From assembly GCA_050730855.1 (NCBI GenBank), contig JBOHNU010000001.1, positions 124,001 through 188,000 on the forward strand: DNA of 64,000 bases, in the 5' to 3' direction. How positions within the stretch are numbered: the first letter of the stretch is position 1; each line of letters starts with the position of its first letter. The notes below the pieces were generated by a model. It saw only the letters and a program-made list of their open reading frames with translations, made no database searches and was not told where the DNA came from. Position numbers and translations under genes: made by a program. This document shows, piece after piece, positions 6,727-15,609 of the stretch. The DNA is from DASRJJ01 sp050730855. GTDB taxonomy: Bacteria > Patescibacteriota > Saccharimonadia > Saccharimonadales > UBA4665.

Positions 6727-8259
6727 ATGAAAGCCACTGAAACATTAGTTATCCTCGACTACGGCTCGCAGTACACGCAACTTATCGCCCGGCGCGCCCG
6801 CGAACTGGGCGTTTTTAGTATTATTATGCCTTTCCGCACCGATGTTGCCGAGATACAAAAGCATAATCCAAAGGGCATTGTGCTATCTGGCGGGCCAAAC
6901 TCTGTATACGAAAAAGACGCGCCCGGTCTTAACCCTGACATTCTCAGCCTCGGCGTCCCGGTTTTGGGAATTTGCTACGGCTTGCAGCTGATCGCACAGG
7001 CGCTGGGCGGCAAGGTAGAGCCGGGCACCACGCGCGAATACGGCAAGGCCACGCTTAACCTAACCGGCAAAAGCAAACTGATTAACGACGACTTTAACAA
7101 CTCCACCGTCTGGATGAGCCACGGCGACCACGTAGCCAAAGCGCCGGAAGGTTTTAGCGTAACTGCAAAGAGCGGCGACGTTATTACTGCCGTTGAAGAT
7201 CACGAACTGGGCCTGTTTGGCCTGCAATTCCACCCAGAAGTCGTGCACAGCCAATATGGCCGCCAAATTTTAGAGAACTTTATAGGCCTATGCGGCTTTG
7301 CGCGCGGTTGGGAGGCTGGCTCGATCATCGACGAGCAAATAGCCAAAATCCGCGAGCTGGTAGGCGACAAAAACGTAGTTTGCGCGCTCAGCGGCGGCGT
7401 TGACTCATCTGTTGCCGCAACATTAGTGAATCAGGCCATCGGCAACCAACAAACATGCATCTTTGTCGATCACGGCTTGCTGCGCAAAGACGAATACGAC
7501 GAAGTGCTGGCTGCGTACAAAGCGATTGGCCTGCACGTCAAACCAATCCGCGCCGAAAAAAAATTTTTAGGCCAGCTCGCGGGCGTCGAAGACCCCGAGC
7601 AAAAACGCAAAATTATCGGCGAACAATTCATCCGCATTTTTGAGCAAGAAGCTAAAAAAATCGACAACGTCGAGTTTTTGGTGCAGGGGACTTTGTACCC
7701 GGACGTCATCGAGTCTGTCTCTGTTAACGGCCCGTCGGTTACTATCAAATCGCACCACAACGTCGGCGGCTTACCCGAAAAAATGCACCTAAAACTAATC
7801 GAACCTCTGCGCGAACTGTTTAAAGACGAAGTGCGCGAAATAGGGAAAGAGTTGGGTTTGCCAGAGGCAATCGTACAGCGCCAACCATTCCCCGGTCCAG
7901 GCCTCGCTATCCGCATTATCGGCGATATCACACCGGAGCGCATCAAAATCCTCCAGCAAGCCGACGCCATCGTGCGGCACGAAATAGAAGCCCACGCCAT
8001 CCGCGAACAGGTGTGGCAATTCTTCGCCGTACTGCTGCCTATTAACTCGGTCGGCGTGATGGGCGACGGCCGCACCTACGAGCAAGTTGTCGCCATCCGC
8101 GCCGTAAGCTCAATCGACGGGATGACCGCCGACTGGTCGCGCCTGCCTTATGACCTACTAGACAACATGTCCAGCCGCATCGTAGCTGAAGTAAAAGGCA
8201 TTAACCGCGTCGTCTACGACATAACCTCCAAACCTCCGGGCACCATCGAGTGGGAATAG
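6727..8259 (+). CDS. guaA: GMP synthase (glutamine-hydrolysing)
   Basis: 510 residues, close to the usual 520. Converts XMP to GMP using ATP and glutamine. The N-terminal class I amidotransferase domain has the nucleophile motif GICYGLQ (Cys83) and LQFHPEV (about residue 167). The ATP-pyrophosphatase domain has SGGVDSS (about 222). The C-terminal dimerisation domain contains RQPFPGPGLAIRI and ends in TSKPPGTIEWE, the family's typical terminus. It lies 69 nt before guaB, so the two steps from IMP to GMP are adjacent, each with its own -10 box. Confidence 0.97.
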   Translation: MKATETLVILDYGSQYTQLIARRARELGVFSIIMPFRTDVAEIQKHNPKGIVLSGGPNSVYEKDAPGLNPDILSLGVPVLGICYGLQLIAQALGGKVEPGTTREYGKATLNLTGKSKLINDDFNNSTVWMSHGDHVAKAPEGFSVTAKSGDVITAVEDHELGLFGLQFHPEVVHSQYGRQILENFIGLCGFARGWEAGSIIDEQIAKIRELVGDKNVVCALSGGVDSSVAATLVNQAIGNQQTCIFVDHGLLRKDEYDEVLAAYKAIGLHVKPIRAEKKFLGQLAGVEDPEQKRKIIGEQFIRIFEQEAKKIDNVEFLVQGTLYPDVIESVSVNGPSVTIKSHHNVGGLPEKMHLKLIEPLRELFKDEVREIGKELGLPEAIVQRQPFPGPGLAIRIIGDITPERIKILQQADAIVRHEIEAHAIREQVWQFFAVLLPINSVGVMGDGRTYEQVVAIRAVSSIDGMTADWSRLPYDLLDNMSSRIVAEVKGINRVVYDITSKPPGTIEWE

Positions 8260-8317
8260 CACGCAAAGACAACACTAAACTTAGCGTAACCAGCTTTACA
8301 CCACACACCAACCGCGT

Positions 8318-8323
8318 TATAAT
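8318..8323 (+). promoter_or_regulatory. -10 box, leaderless start of guaB
   Basis: A consensus TATAAT ends 5 nt before the guaB ATG at 8329, with no Shine-Dalgarno between. Confidence 0.65.
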
Positions 8324-8328
8324 TAGAT

Positions 8329-9459
8329 ATGGAACAATTCAAAATAGCTCTTACATTTGACGACGTTTTATTAAGGCCCCGGTACTCGGGGTTTTTGCGT
8401 TCTGAGATCGGCCTTCAAACGCAACTAACACCGCGCATCAAATTGCGCACGCCGTTTATTTCGGCGCCAATGGACACCGTGACCGAGCACGAACTAGCGA
8501 TTGCGCTGGCCGAGGCCAGCGGCCTGGGTATTATCCACCGCAACTTAACCGTTGAGGCACAAGCCGAGGAAGTCCGCAAAGTTAAAGTCGCCGGACACCA
8601 GGTCGGTGCTGCCGTTGGCTCGCAGCCAGGCTACGAAAAACGCGTGGCAGCGCTGGTTGAAGCGGGTGCGGATGTTATCGTTGTTGACTCTGCCCACGGT
8701 TTTGCCAAGTTTGTTATAGATGCCGTAGAATACATCAAGAAAAATCACGACGTCGACGTGATTGCCGGCAACGTGGCCACGCGCGAGGGCGCCGAGGCAC
8801 TCATCAAGGCTGGTGCCGACAGCCTGCGCGTGGGCATGGGGCCGGGCGCGATTTGCTCGACCCGCATTGTTTCGGGCATGGGCGTTCCGCAGCTAACCGC
8901 CATTTTGGAAACCGCCGCGGCTGCCAAAGGCAAAAAAGTGAGCATAATAGCCGACGGCGGCATCAGCTACTCGGGCGACGCACTCAAAGCCCTGGCCGCC
9001 GGCGCCAGCGCCATCATGATGGGTCGACTGTTCGCGGAGTGCGAGGAATCGCCCGGTGCCAAGCACTACCTTACGCCTAAAGAAGTGCCGTCGCGCTTTA
9101 AGAGCGTCCTAAACGGCTCAGAAAAATATTTGTTTAAAGAGTATCGCGGCATGGGTTCGGTCGCCGCCATGAAAAAAGGCTTAGAGATAAGCAGCGAGGA
9201 CGAGTTCCACGGCAAAAACTACAAAAGCGACACGCTGATCGCCGAAGGCGTGGAAGGCTTGGTGCCCTCCAGCGGCACGGTGCAAAAATTGATAGCCCAG
9301 ATGGTTGGTGGCATGACCAGCGGCATGTATTACGTTGGGGCCCGCAACATACAAGAGTTGTGGGATACTGCCGAGTTTATGCGCATTACACCAGCCAGCT
9401 TGCAAGAAAGCCACCCACACGACTTGTTCGTAACCAACCCCGGCGAGAACTACAAGTAG
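8329..9459 (+). CDS. guaB: IMP dehydrogenase lacking CBS domains
   Basis: 376 residues against about 488 for typical bacterial IMPDH. Oxidises IMP to XMP with NAD+. The TIM barrel is complete: SAPMDTVTE (about 45-53), the catalytic loop GAICSTRIVSGMG with Cys176, the phosphate-binding IIADGGIS and MMGRLFA region, and the flap segment after YRGMGSVAAM. The CBS pair normally inserted after the second barrel strand is absent: IIHRNLTVEAQAEEVRKVKV runs straight into VGAAVG at about residue 92. Without it, nucleotide control through the Bateman module is not possible. Converges with the pilin-like gene. Confidence 0.95.
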   Translation: MEQFKIALTFDDVLLRPRYSGFLRSEIGLQTQLTPRIKLRTPFISAPMDTVTEHELAIALAEASGLGIIHRNLTVEAQAEEVRKVKVAGHQVGAAVGSQPGYEKRVAALVEAGADVIVVDSAHGFAKFVIDAVEYIKKNHDVDVIAGNVATREGAEALIKAGADSLRVGMGPGAICSTRIVSGMGVPQLTAILETAAAAKGKKVSIIADGGISYSGDALKALAAGASAIMMGRLFAECEESPGAKHYLTPKEVPSRFKSVLNGSEKYLFKEYRGMGSVAAMKKGLEISSEDEFHGKNYKSDTLIAEGVEGLVPSSGTVQKLIAQMVGGMTSGMYYVGARNIQELWDTAEFMRITPASLQESHPHDLFVTNPGENYK

Positions 9460-9942
9460 CTAAAACAGCAAAAACGAGCGCTCAACCTTGATTGTTTCGT
9501 TATTCTCGGCAGCAGGCGCGCTTAGAGTAACCCGGCCGCCGTCCGCCTGGGCGGTGTAGCCGGTAATGTAAATCTGATCTGGCGCCCGGCAAGAACTGTT
9601 CTCCACCCGAATGCCTACTAAGGGATCGTACGGCGCGTCGGTCAGATACACCGGCACCAAATCGTTGCACAGCGTGGGCGAGTCATCGTCTTGGGTGGCA
9701 ATGGACTTTTCGTCTGCGGTAAGGCTGCGCGGCAGATAACCAACCGTCTGCCGGTGAGCCGCGACCGCCTGCATGAGCGCGGCCAAATCTAGCCGGCGCT
9801 GGGCGTTGCGGCGCTCGGCCTCGTAATCAGCGGGGCGTATTAGAACCAAACCGACCGCAACAAACGCCAGCACCACCACAGCCCCCACCAGCAGTTCGGG
9901 AAGCGTAAACCCTGCTTGTTGCCGCTTACTCCTTAAAGACAT
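9460..9942 (-). CDS. Type IV pilin-like (prepilin-type) protein
   Basis: About 160 residues. The N-terminus SLRSKRQQAGFTLPELLVG is a class III signal sequence: a short basic leader, cleavage between Gly and Phe, Glu at +5 (PEL), then a hydrophobic helix (VVVLAFVAVGLVLI). The C-terminal part has two Cys about 47 residues apart that could form the disulphide loop seen in pilins. I chose the ATG at 9942 because TATAAT (9955-9950) ends 7 nt upstream. The cognate peptidase and assembly ATPase are not in this window. Type IV pili are used by Saccharibacteria for host contact. Confidence 0.82.
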   Translation of the reverse strand: MSLRSKRQQAGFTLPELLVGAVVVLAFVAVGLVLIRPADYEAERRNAQRRLDLAALMQAVAAHRQTVGYLPRSLTADEKSIATQDDDSPTLCNDLVPVYLTDAPYDPLVGIRVENSSCRAPDQIYITGYTAQADGGRVTLSAPAAENNETIKVERSFLLF

Positions 9943-9949
9943 ATTCAAC

Positions 9950-9989
9950 ATTATAGCGCACCGGGCGGCGGGAGCGCCCATGCTAAAAT
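9950..9989. promoter_or_regulatory. Divergent -10 boxes for pilin and protease genes
   Basis: TATAAT on the minus strand (9955-9950) and TAAAAT on the plus strand (9984-9989) are each 7 nt from the proposed starts (9942 and 9997). The start-to-start distance is only 54 bp. Confidence 0.6.
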
Positions 9990-9996
9990 GAGTTTG

Positions 9997-11166
9997 ATGA
10001 ACTTGCTGGATCTTATCATTATCGTCTTCTTGGCGGGGGCGCTTTTCCGGGGATTGCAGTCAGGGTTTGTACAACAGTTTTTCTCGACGCTCGGGTTTAT
10101 AGCGGGAATATTTTTGGGCGCGTGGCTGCAAGGGTATCTGATCGGCCTGGTTGATTCGGCGCAGGCTAAATCACTGATGTCTTTGGTGGTTATTTTGAGC
10201 AGCGCCATTATATTAATGACGCTTGGCGAGTTTATTGGCATGCGGCTAAAAAACAAATTTTCACGTGTCGGCATTATCCAGCAGGCCGACCGCGTGTTCG
10301 GATCGGCGCTGGCTATGGTGCTAATTTTGGCAGCGGTTTGGCTGGGCGCCGCCATGTTCAACAAGGTGCCGGTAGTTGGCTTGCAGCAGCAAATTCGCGG
10401 ATCGCGAATTGTGGCAACGCTTAATGGCGTGTTGCCGTCGGCACCAAATGTTATCTCCCAGATTGGGCATTTTATTAGCCCCAACAGCTTCCCCCAGGTT
10501 TTCTCCGGTCTCGAGCCTAAACTGCAAACCGACGCGCCACTACCCGATCTGGGAGAGCTGCGTTCGGCAGTAGAACACGCTCGCGCTTCGGTAGTAAAAG
10601 TAACCGGCGAAGGCTGCGGCGGCATAGTTGAAGGCAGCGGATTTGTTGCGGGCGACGGCTTGGTCATTACCAACGCGCACGTTGTAGCAGGGGTGACCAA
10701 CCTGTCGGTTGTCGACACTGCCGGCGGCCATAGTGCGCAGGCGGTATGGTTCGATCCCAACCTCGACCTAGCTATCCTGCGGACAGGCGGACTTGCCGGG
10801 AAGCCGCTGGCGCTAAACAGCGCGCGTGTTGATATCGGCACTAAGGCGGTCGCTACAGGCTACCCCAGTGGAGGAGGCTTTACCGCCAGCCCGGCCGTAG
10901 TACTCGAAACTATAAATGCGCGCGGCCGCGATATCTACAACCAGCACACGACGGTTCGCTCTGTCCACTCCGTAAAGGCCGACATCCAGCAGGGCAATTC
11001 CGGCGGACCGCTGCTCGCTGCCGACGGCTCGGTTATTGGTGTATTATTTGCCGAATCCACAACCTACCCCGACGTCGGCTACTCGCTAACTATGAATCCG
11101 GTAATCGAGAGCCTGGACAAAGCAAAAAACAGCAGCCCCACTCCAACCGGCGCCTGCGCTCAATAG
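9997..11166 (+). CDS. MarP-like membrane serine protease (CvpA plus trypsin domain)
   Basis: About 389 residues. An N-terminal CvpA-like domain with four hydrophobic segments (roughly 3-20, 27-45, 57-75, 100-120) is joined to a trypsin-fold protease. The triad is visible: His in ITNAHVVAG, Asp in NLDLAIL and Ser in QGNSGGPLL. The same arrangement occurs in Mycobacterium MarP, a periplasmic protease for acid and oxidative stress; cysteines flank the protease start (GEGCGG) and end (GACAQ). The start at 9997 is preferred to 9988 because TAAAAT at 9984-9989 overlaps the earlier ATG. Confidence 0.88.
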   Translation: MNLLDLIIIVFLAGALFRGLQSGFVQQFFSTLGFIAGIFLGAWLQGYLIGLVDSAQAKSLMSLVVILSSAIILMTLGEFIGMRLKNKFSRVGIIQQADRVFGSALAMVLILAAVWLGAAMFNKVPVVGLQQQIRGSRIVATLNGVLPSAPNVISQIGHFISPNSFPQVFSGLEPKLQTDAPLPDLGELRSAVEHARASVVKVTGEGCGGIVEGSGFVAGDGLVITNAHVVAGVTNLSVVDTAGGHSAQAVWFDPNLDLAILRTGGLAGKPLALNSARVDIGTKAVATGYPSGGGFTASPAVVLETINARGRDIYNQHTTVRSVHSVKADIQQGNSGGPLLAADGSVIGVLFAESTTYPDVGYSLTMNPVIESLDKAKNSSPTPTGACAQ

Positions 11167-11169
11167 TGC

Positions 11170-11175
11170 TATACT
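11170..11175 (+). promoter_or_regulatory. -10 box upstream of VKOR gene
   Basis: TATACT ends 8 nt before the ATG at 11184. Confidence 0.5.
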
Positions 11176-11183
11176 AGGAAGCA

Positions 11184-11795
11184 ATGAATCTATTCCGCGC
11201 CTGGCGATTACAAACCGTTCTGCCGTGGCTGCTGATTGTCTGCGGCACTATCGGCCTGCTGGCAGCGGCTATTATCATGATCGAAAAGGTCGAGCTACTG
11301 CAAAACCCGAACGCGACGTTTTTGTGCGACCTCAACCCGGTTGTCAGCTGCGGATCGGTGATGTCAACCGACCAGTCGAATGCTTTTGGCTTTCCTAACC
11401 CAATTATTGGGCTAGCAGCGTTCCCAGTAATAATCACCACCGGCGTTATGATGCTAGCGGGCGCACAGTTAAAGCGCTGGTATTGGCTGGGCTTGCAGTT
11501 TGGCACGATATTCGGGATCGGGTTTATACACTGGCTGTTCTTCCAAAGTGTTTACAGTATTAACGCGCTCTGCCCGTACTGCATGGCGGTGTGGGTGGTG
11601 ACTATTACGACTTTTTGGTACGTCACGCTGTACAACATCGAGAAAGGCTATATCAAACTACCAGCCAGCCTGCAAAGCGCAGGCAGATTCGCCCGCCGAC
11701 ACCATATGGATATCCTGCTGCTCTGGTTTTTGATTATTGCCGGGCTCATCCTCAACCACTTCTGGTACTACTACGGCCCGCTTTTGGGCTTTTAA
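11184..11795 (+). CDS. Vitamin K epoxide reductase (VKOR) family protein
   Basis: 203 residues with five hydrophobic segments. The four expected cysteines are present: a loop pair Cys48 and Cys56 (CDLNPVVSC) and the CPYC active site at 130-133. Bacterial VKORs take electrons from a secreted thiol oxidoreductase (DsbA-like) and pass them to quinone, so disulphides form outside the membrane. No thioredoxin domain is fused, so a separate partner is expected; none is in the window. Cys-containing exported proteins here (protease, pilin) could be clients, which is inference. The NRAMP-like gene follows 16 nt later. Confidence 0.93.
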   Translation: MNLFRAWRLQTVLPWLLIVCGTIGLLAAAIIMIEKVELLQNPNATFLCDLNPVVSCGSVMSTDQSNAFGFPNPIIGLAAFPVIITTGVMMLAGAQLKRWYWLGLQFGTIFGIGFIHWLFFQSVYSINALCPYCMAVWVVTITTFWYVTLYNIEKGYIKLPASLQSAGRFARRHHMDILLLWFLIIAGLILNHFWYYYGPLLGF

Positions 11796-11811
11796 CGCTC
11801 GCAGCTAGGCG

Positions 11812-13194
11812 ATGGACTCTAAAAAACTACCAAACAAAATCATTAAAAAAACAGCCGAGGCGCCGGCCGAGTTTTTGGGTCGCGCGGTGCTGATGACCCA
11901 AACGGCCAGGGACTTTAGCCTTAATAACCGGGTGGTGCGTGCCGGCAAAGATTACTGGCATATGCTGGGGCCAGGGCTGACCACCGGCGCTTCCGACGAC
12001 GATCCGTCGGGCATTGCGACATATTCGCAGGTAGGAGCGCAGTTTGGCTACGGGCTGTTGTGGATGGCGCCGTGGACGTTCCCGCTAATGAGCACTGTGC
12101 AAGAGATGTGCGCACGCATCGGCCTGGTGACGGGCAGGGGGCTGGCGCATAACATCCGTGTGTATTTTTCGCGGCGCGTGCTTATATTTTGTACCGTGCT
12201 GTTGTTTGCCGCCAATACCTTCAACATCGGCGCCAACTTGGGCGCGATGGCGCAGGCGGTGCTGCTTCTCAAGCCTGGTTTAAGCGCTGGCTGGCTGGTG
12301 GTTGGCTTTGCGCTATTTAGTCTGCTGCTGCAAGTATTTACTCCTTATGTAAAATACGCCAGGTATTTAAAGTGGCTGGCGCTGATTTTGCTGTCGTACA
12401 TCGTATCGGCTTTGCTGGCCGGCCTCGATTGGGGCGAGCTGCTGAGAAACGGCCTTATCCCGCGTATCGAGTTTACGAAAGAGCAAATACTGCTGATTGC
12501 CGCGGTTCTGGGCACCACGATTTCGCCGTACTTGTTTTTTTGGCAGACCAGCCAGGAAGTAGAAGGACAAATACAACAGGGTAAACTTACAGTGCACCAG
12601 CGCCGCTTTACCGAAAAGTCCGAAATTAAGCGGATGCGGTTTGACGTGTGGTCGGGAATGTTTCTGTCCAACATCGTAATGTTCTTTATTATCGCGGCCG
12701 CTGGCGGGATTTTGTTCCCGAACGGAATCAACGACATCCAGAGCGCCTCACAAGCCGCAGAAGCCTTGCGGCCGTTTGCCGGCGACGCCACGTACTACCT
12801 CTTTGCGCTGGGCATCATCGGCACCGGACTTTTGGCCATTCCGGTACAGGCCGGCTCCAGCAGCTACGCGCTAGCCGAAAGCATGGGCTGGAAAGAAGGC
12901 TTGTACCGCAATCTCGACCAAGCCAAAGCCTTCTACGGCATCATTATTATCTCTATGCTGGTGGGGTTAGGTATCAATTTTATTGGCATCGACCCAATTA
13001 AAGCGCTCATCTACGCTGCGATTGCCAACGCCATAATCGCGCCGGTCATTCTGCTGTTTATAGTGCTGATTAGCAGTAACCGCCGGTTTATGGGACGCTG
13101 GGTCAACCGGCCGCTAACTACCGCCGTTGGCTGGTTTGTGGTTTCCATAATGACACTAGGCAGCGGCGCGGCGCTGTGGGCGATTTTCTTCTAG
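11812..13194 (+). CDS. NRAMP-superfamily divalent metal transporter, atypical site
   Basis: 460 residues with about 11 hydrophobic segments and the NRAMP start pattern GPGLTTGASDDDPSGIATYSQ. The canonical metal-binding DPGN in helix 1 is DPSG here (residues 64-67), and the helix 6 MPH motif is SPY (about 238-240, in GTTISPYLFF). Methionine gives classical NRAMPs their preference for transition metals, so its loss suggests another substrate such as Mg2+ or a non-metal, as in NRAMP-related magnesium transporters. An N-terminal cytosolic extension of about 45 residues is unusual. Closely follows the VKOR gene. Confidence 0.85.
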   Translation: MDSKKLPNKIIKKTAEAPAEFLGRAVLMTQTARDFSLNNRVVRAGKDYWHMLGPGLTTGASDDDPSGIATYSQVGAQFGYGLLWMAPWTFPLMSTVQEMCARIGLVTGRGLAHNIRVYFSRRVLIFCTVLLFAANTFNIGANLGAMAQAVLLLKPGLSAGWLVVGFALFSLLLQVFTPYVKYARYLKWLALILLSYIVSALLAGLDWGELLRNGLIPRIEFTKEQILLIAAVLGTTISPYLFFWQTSQEVEGQIQQGKLTVHQRRFTEKSEIKRMRFDVWSGMFLSNIVMFFIIAAAGGILFPNGINDIQSASQAAEALRPFAGDATYYLFALGIIGTGLLAIPVQAGSSSYALAESMGWKEGLYRNLDQAKAFYGIIIISMLVGLGINFIGIDPIKALIYAAIANAIIAPVILLFIVLISSNRRFMGRWVNRPLTTAVGWFVVSIMTLGSGAALWAIFF

Positions 13195-13295
13195 TTTTGC
13201 TAACTAGCCTGTGCTAGACTTCTATCCACCACCAACCGCCGCCTAAACAGGCTGGAAAAACGCGTCTTCGCAAAGTAGCCGCAGTTGCCATGCGG

Positions 13296-14531
13296 CTATT
13301 CGTGGCGCAAGGCCTCGATGGGAGCTTTGCGAGCGGCTTTTAAAGCGGGCAGCGTGCCAAACACCAAACCCACCACAAGTGCCACACCGGTGGCGGCCAG
13401 CACTGCCTCCCACGAAATAACCGGCTTGAGGTCGGTGTACACGTGCAGCAGTCCCTGCGCGGCCAGCGCAAATATAATACCCAACAAGCCGCCAACCAAG
13501 CTAAGCACCATCGCCTCGAGCATAAACTGGCCGAGAATCTGGCGGCCAGTCGCGCCGATGGCCTTGCGCACCCCTATCTCGTGCATGCGCTCGGTTACGC
13601 TCACCAGCATTATGTTCATCAGCCCAACGCCGCCGATGATAAGGGAGATAATCGCCACCGCCATAATCCAGGCGGAGAGCAGGCCAAGCAAGCGGCTGCT
13701 GGACGCGATGTTCTGGGCGGGGGTTAACACAGTAAAATCAGTTTGGCCGCCGTGCGCCTCGCGCAGCGAGTCGGTAATTGCGCCGGCGGCTGCTTCGATG
13801 GTGGTACCCTCAACAGGCTTTGCCAACACTACGTACAAATGCGAATTATTCTTAGTCAGTCGCGCGGCTGCTTTGTAGGGGATGAAAATCGCGTTGTCAA
13901 ACTCCGCCGTCGGCGAAAGCGGCACATTCCTAAACTCGTCCAGCACGCCGCGCACCATAAAGGTCTGGCCGCGGAAGGTGAAGGTGCGGCCAAGCGGCGC
14001 CTGGTCTTTAAACAACGACTCCGCTGTCTGACGGCCGATCACCGCAAACTGGCTATCTTCGTTTTTGTCGTCCCAAAACTGACCGTAGCGCACGCTTTGG
14101 TTAAGCACCGCCGGGAACTGGGAGCTGGTGGCAATCACAACGCCGCCACGCAGAGTCTGGTCGTCCGCCTGCACCGTACCTGGCACCACCCCAAGCGGCG
14201 CGACTTTGCCGGCTTCGGGCGTCTTTTGCACCGCTTCGACATCGGCAACGCCAAAACCGCCGACTGCGCCCATGCCAAACAGCACGTCGCTGCTGCCGAG
14301 CACGCGCGTGCTGTCGGTATCGGCCGTCCCGGGACGGATGGTTATAAGATCGTTCCCGAAATGGCCGATCTGCTGCGAAACCTGGCGCTTGATGCCCTCG
14401 CCAATCCCGACCATTGTTACGACAGACACAATGCCGATGATAATCCCCAGCATGGTAAGCAAGCTGCGCCATTTGGCGCTTTTGACGCCGCTTATCGCCA
14501 TGCGGAAATTACCGCGCATCATGGCACTCAC
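13296..14531 (-). CDS. MacB/FtsX-type ABC transporter permease
   Basis: 411 residues. One N-terminal membrane helix (LLTMLGIIIGIVSVVTMVGI, about 22-41), an extracytoplasmic MacB-type domain of about 230 residues, then three helices of an FtsX domain containing MNIMLVSVTERMHEIGVRKA and LRHE at the C-terminus. This is the layout of MacB-family permeases, which drive mechanical export of peptides or lipids rather than classical transport. It overlaps the ATPase gene by 4 bp (stop TGA within ATGA at 14528-14531), so both subunits are co-translated. A 7-bp hairpin covers its stop codon. Confidence 0.93.
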   Translation of the reverse strand: MSAMMRGNFRMAISGVKSAKWRSLLTMLGIIIGIVSVVTMVGIGEGIKRQVSQQIGHFGNDLITIRPGTADTDSTRVLGSSDVLFGMGAVGGFGVADVEAVQKTPEAGKVAPLGVVPGTVQADDQTLRGGVVIATSSQFPAVLNQSVRYGQFWDDKNEDSQFAVIGRQTAESLFKDQAPLGRTFTFRGQTFMVRGVLDEFRNVPLSPTAEFDNAIFIPYKAAARLTKNNSHLYVVLAKPVEGTTIEAAAGAITDSLREAHGGQTDFTVLTPAQNIASSSRLLGLLSAWIMAVAIISLIIGGVGLMNIMLVSVTERMHEIGVRKAIGATGRQILGQFMLEAMVLSLVGGLLGIIFALAAQGLLHVYTDLKPVISWEAVLAATGVALVVGLVFGTLPALKAARKAPIEALRHE

Positions 14532-15406
14532 TTCTTTGCCTCGGCTTTCTTTTTACGCGGCTTGCGCTTTTTGGGCTGGGTTGGCCGGGACTTGGCGCCG
14601 GCTTTTGCCGCCTCTTTGCCAGGCCGGGCTTTCATAAGCGCCGAGACACCAGCCAGGTCGTCTTCTTCGGTTTTGGCGGGCATGGAATACATTTTGCGGG
14701 CGCGAGGGGCGACCTCGCCAATTGCCGTTTGCTCGTCATGCACGATGGCGCCATCGTGCATGTACACCACGCGGGTAGCGTAGCGGGTAAGCTCGGGATT
14801 GTGTGTAACAAACAATACCGTGGTGCGGTTGGTTTGATGGATTTCGCTGAGCAGCTCCATCACCAGGCGCGAGCTGGCGCTGTCCAGGTTGCCGGTGGGC
14901 TCGTCGGCAATAATTATTTTCGGCTCATTTATAAGCGCCCGGGCGATGGCCGCCGACTGCGCCTGGCCGCCGCTTAGGTGGCGAGGCAGGAAGAACTCGC
15001 GGTCAACTAGGCCGACGCGCTCCAGCATCTCGGCGGCGCGCTTGAGCCGCCGGCCTGCGGGAACGCCCTTGTAGGCAAGGGCCAGGGCGACGTTTTCGAT
15101 CACCGTCAGCCGGGGTAGCAAATTGAACGACTGGAACACAAACCCCACCGTATCGCGGCGGACTTTGGCACGCTGGCCGGATCGGAGTTTGGCAACATGC
15201 CGGCCGTGCAGATTATACGTACCATTGGTGGGACGGTCGAGCAGGGCGATAATGTTCATAAGCGTTGATTTGCCGCAGCCGGAAGGCCCCATCACCGCCA
15301 CAAACTCGCCTTCGTCAATCGACAAGCCGACTTCCTCGAGCGCAACCGTAGTTGCGTCGCCGAAGCCATATAGTTTACTAATGTCCGAGAGTTCGATGAT
15401 TGGCAT
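14528..15406 (-). CDS. MacB/LolD-type ABC transporter ATPase with basic tail
   Basis: About 292 residues. Walker A GPSGCGKST, Q-loop region FVFQSFNLLPRL, signature LSGGQ (in HLSGGQAQSAAIARAL), Walker B IIIADEPTGNLD and H-loop FVTHNPEL are all present. I moved the start to the ATG at 15406 (MPIIELSDISKLYG) because TACACT (15421-15416) lies 9 nt upstream and overlaps codons of the longer reading. After the ATPase domain comes a tail of about 65 residues ending in KKRKPRKKKAEAKK, very lysine-rich, which could bind acidic phospholipid or the permease. Pairs with the permease downstream. Confidence 0.93.
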   Translation of the reverse strand: MPIIELSDISKLYGFGDATTVALEEVGLSIDEGEFVAVMGPSGCGKSTLMNIIALLDRPTNGTYNLHGRHVAKLRSGQRAKVRRDTVGFVFQSFNLLPRLTVIENVALALAYKGVPAGRRLKRAAEMLERVGLVDREFFLPRHLSGGQAQSAAIARALINEPKIIIADEPTGNLDSASSRLVMELLSEIHQTNRTTVLFVTHNPELTRYATRVVYMHDGAIVHDEQTAIGEVAPRARKMYSMPAKTEEDDLAGVSALMKARPGKEAAKAGAKSRPTQPKKRKPRKKKAEAKK

Positions 15407-15470
15407 GCTGCACATAGTGTACGCCGTAATTTGCCCTAGCCGCAAGGTGTTTTTGTTGCAATTTTTGCGT

Positions 15471-15476
15471 TATAAT
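15471..15476 (+). promoter_or_regulatory. -10 box of tRNA-Ser
   Basis: TATAAT lies 11 nt before the 5' end of tRNA-Ser; no clear -35. Confidence 0.6.
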
Positions 15477-15487
15477 ATTTTCGTTAG

Positions 15488-15577
15488 GGAGAGGTGTCCG
15501 AGTGGTTGAAGGAGCACGCTTGGAAAGCGTGTGTGCGGGCAACCGTACCGTGGGTTCGAATCCCATCCTCTCCGCCA
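15488..15577 (+). tRNA. tRNA-Ser (GGA), CCA encoded
   Basis: The acceptor stem GGAGAGG pairs with CCTCTCC, the discriminator is G and CCA is encoded (15575-15577). The anticodon stem-loop CACGC-TTGGAAA-GCGTG gives anticodon GGA. A long variable arm, as expected for class II tRNAs, precedes the T-arm (GGGTTCGAATCCC). Reads UCC/UCU serine codons. Confidence 0.96.
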
Positions 15578-15609
15578 TTTACAGATAGAAGCCTCGCTTG
15601 AGGCTAATA

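Noticed and set aside
9951..10841. 296-codon minus-strand ORF opposite the protease gene
   Set aside because: Antisense to a clear CvpA-trypsin protein; composition is shadow-like.
13743..14783. 346-codon plus-strand ORF opposite the MacB-type operon
   Set aside because: Fully antisense to the permease and ATPase genes, His/Arg/Ala-rich, without domain or promoter.
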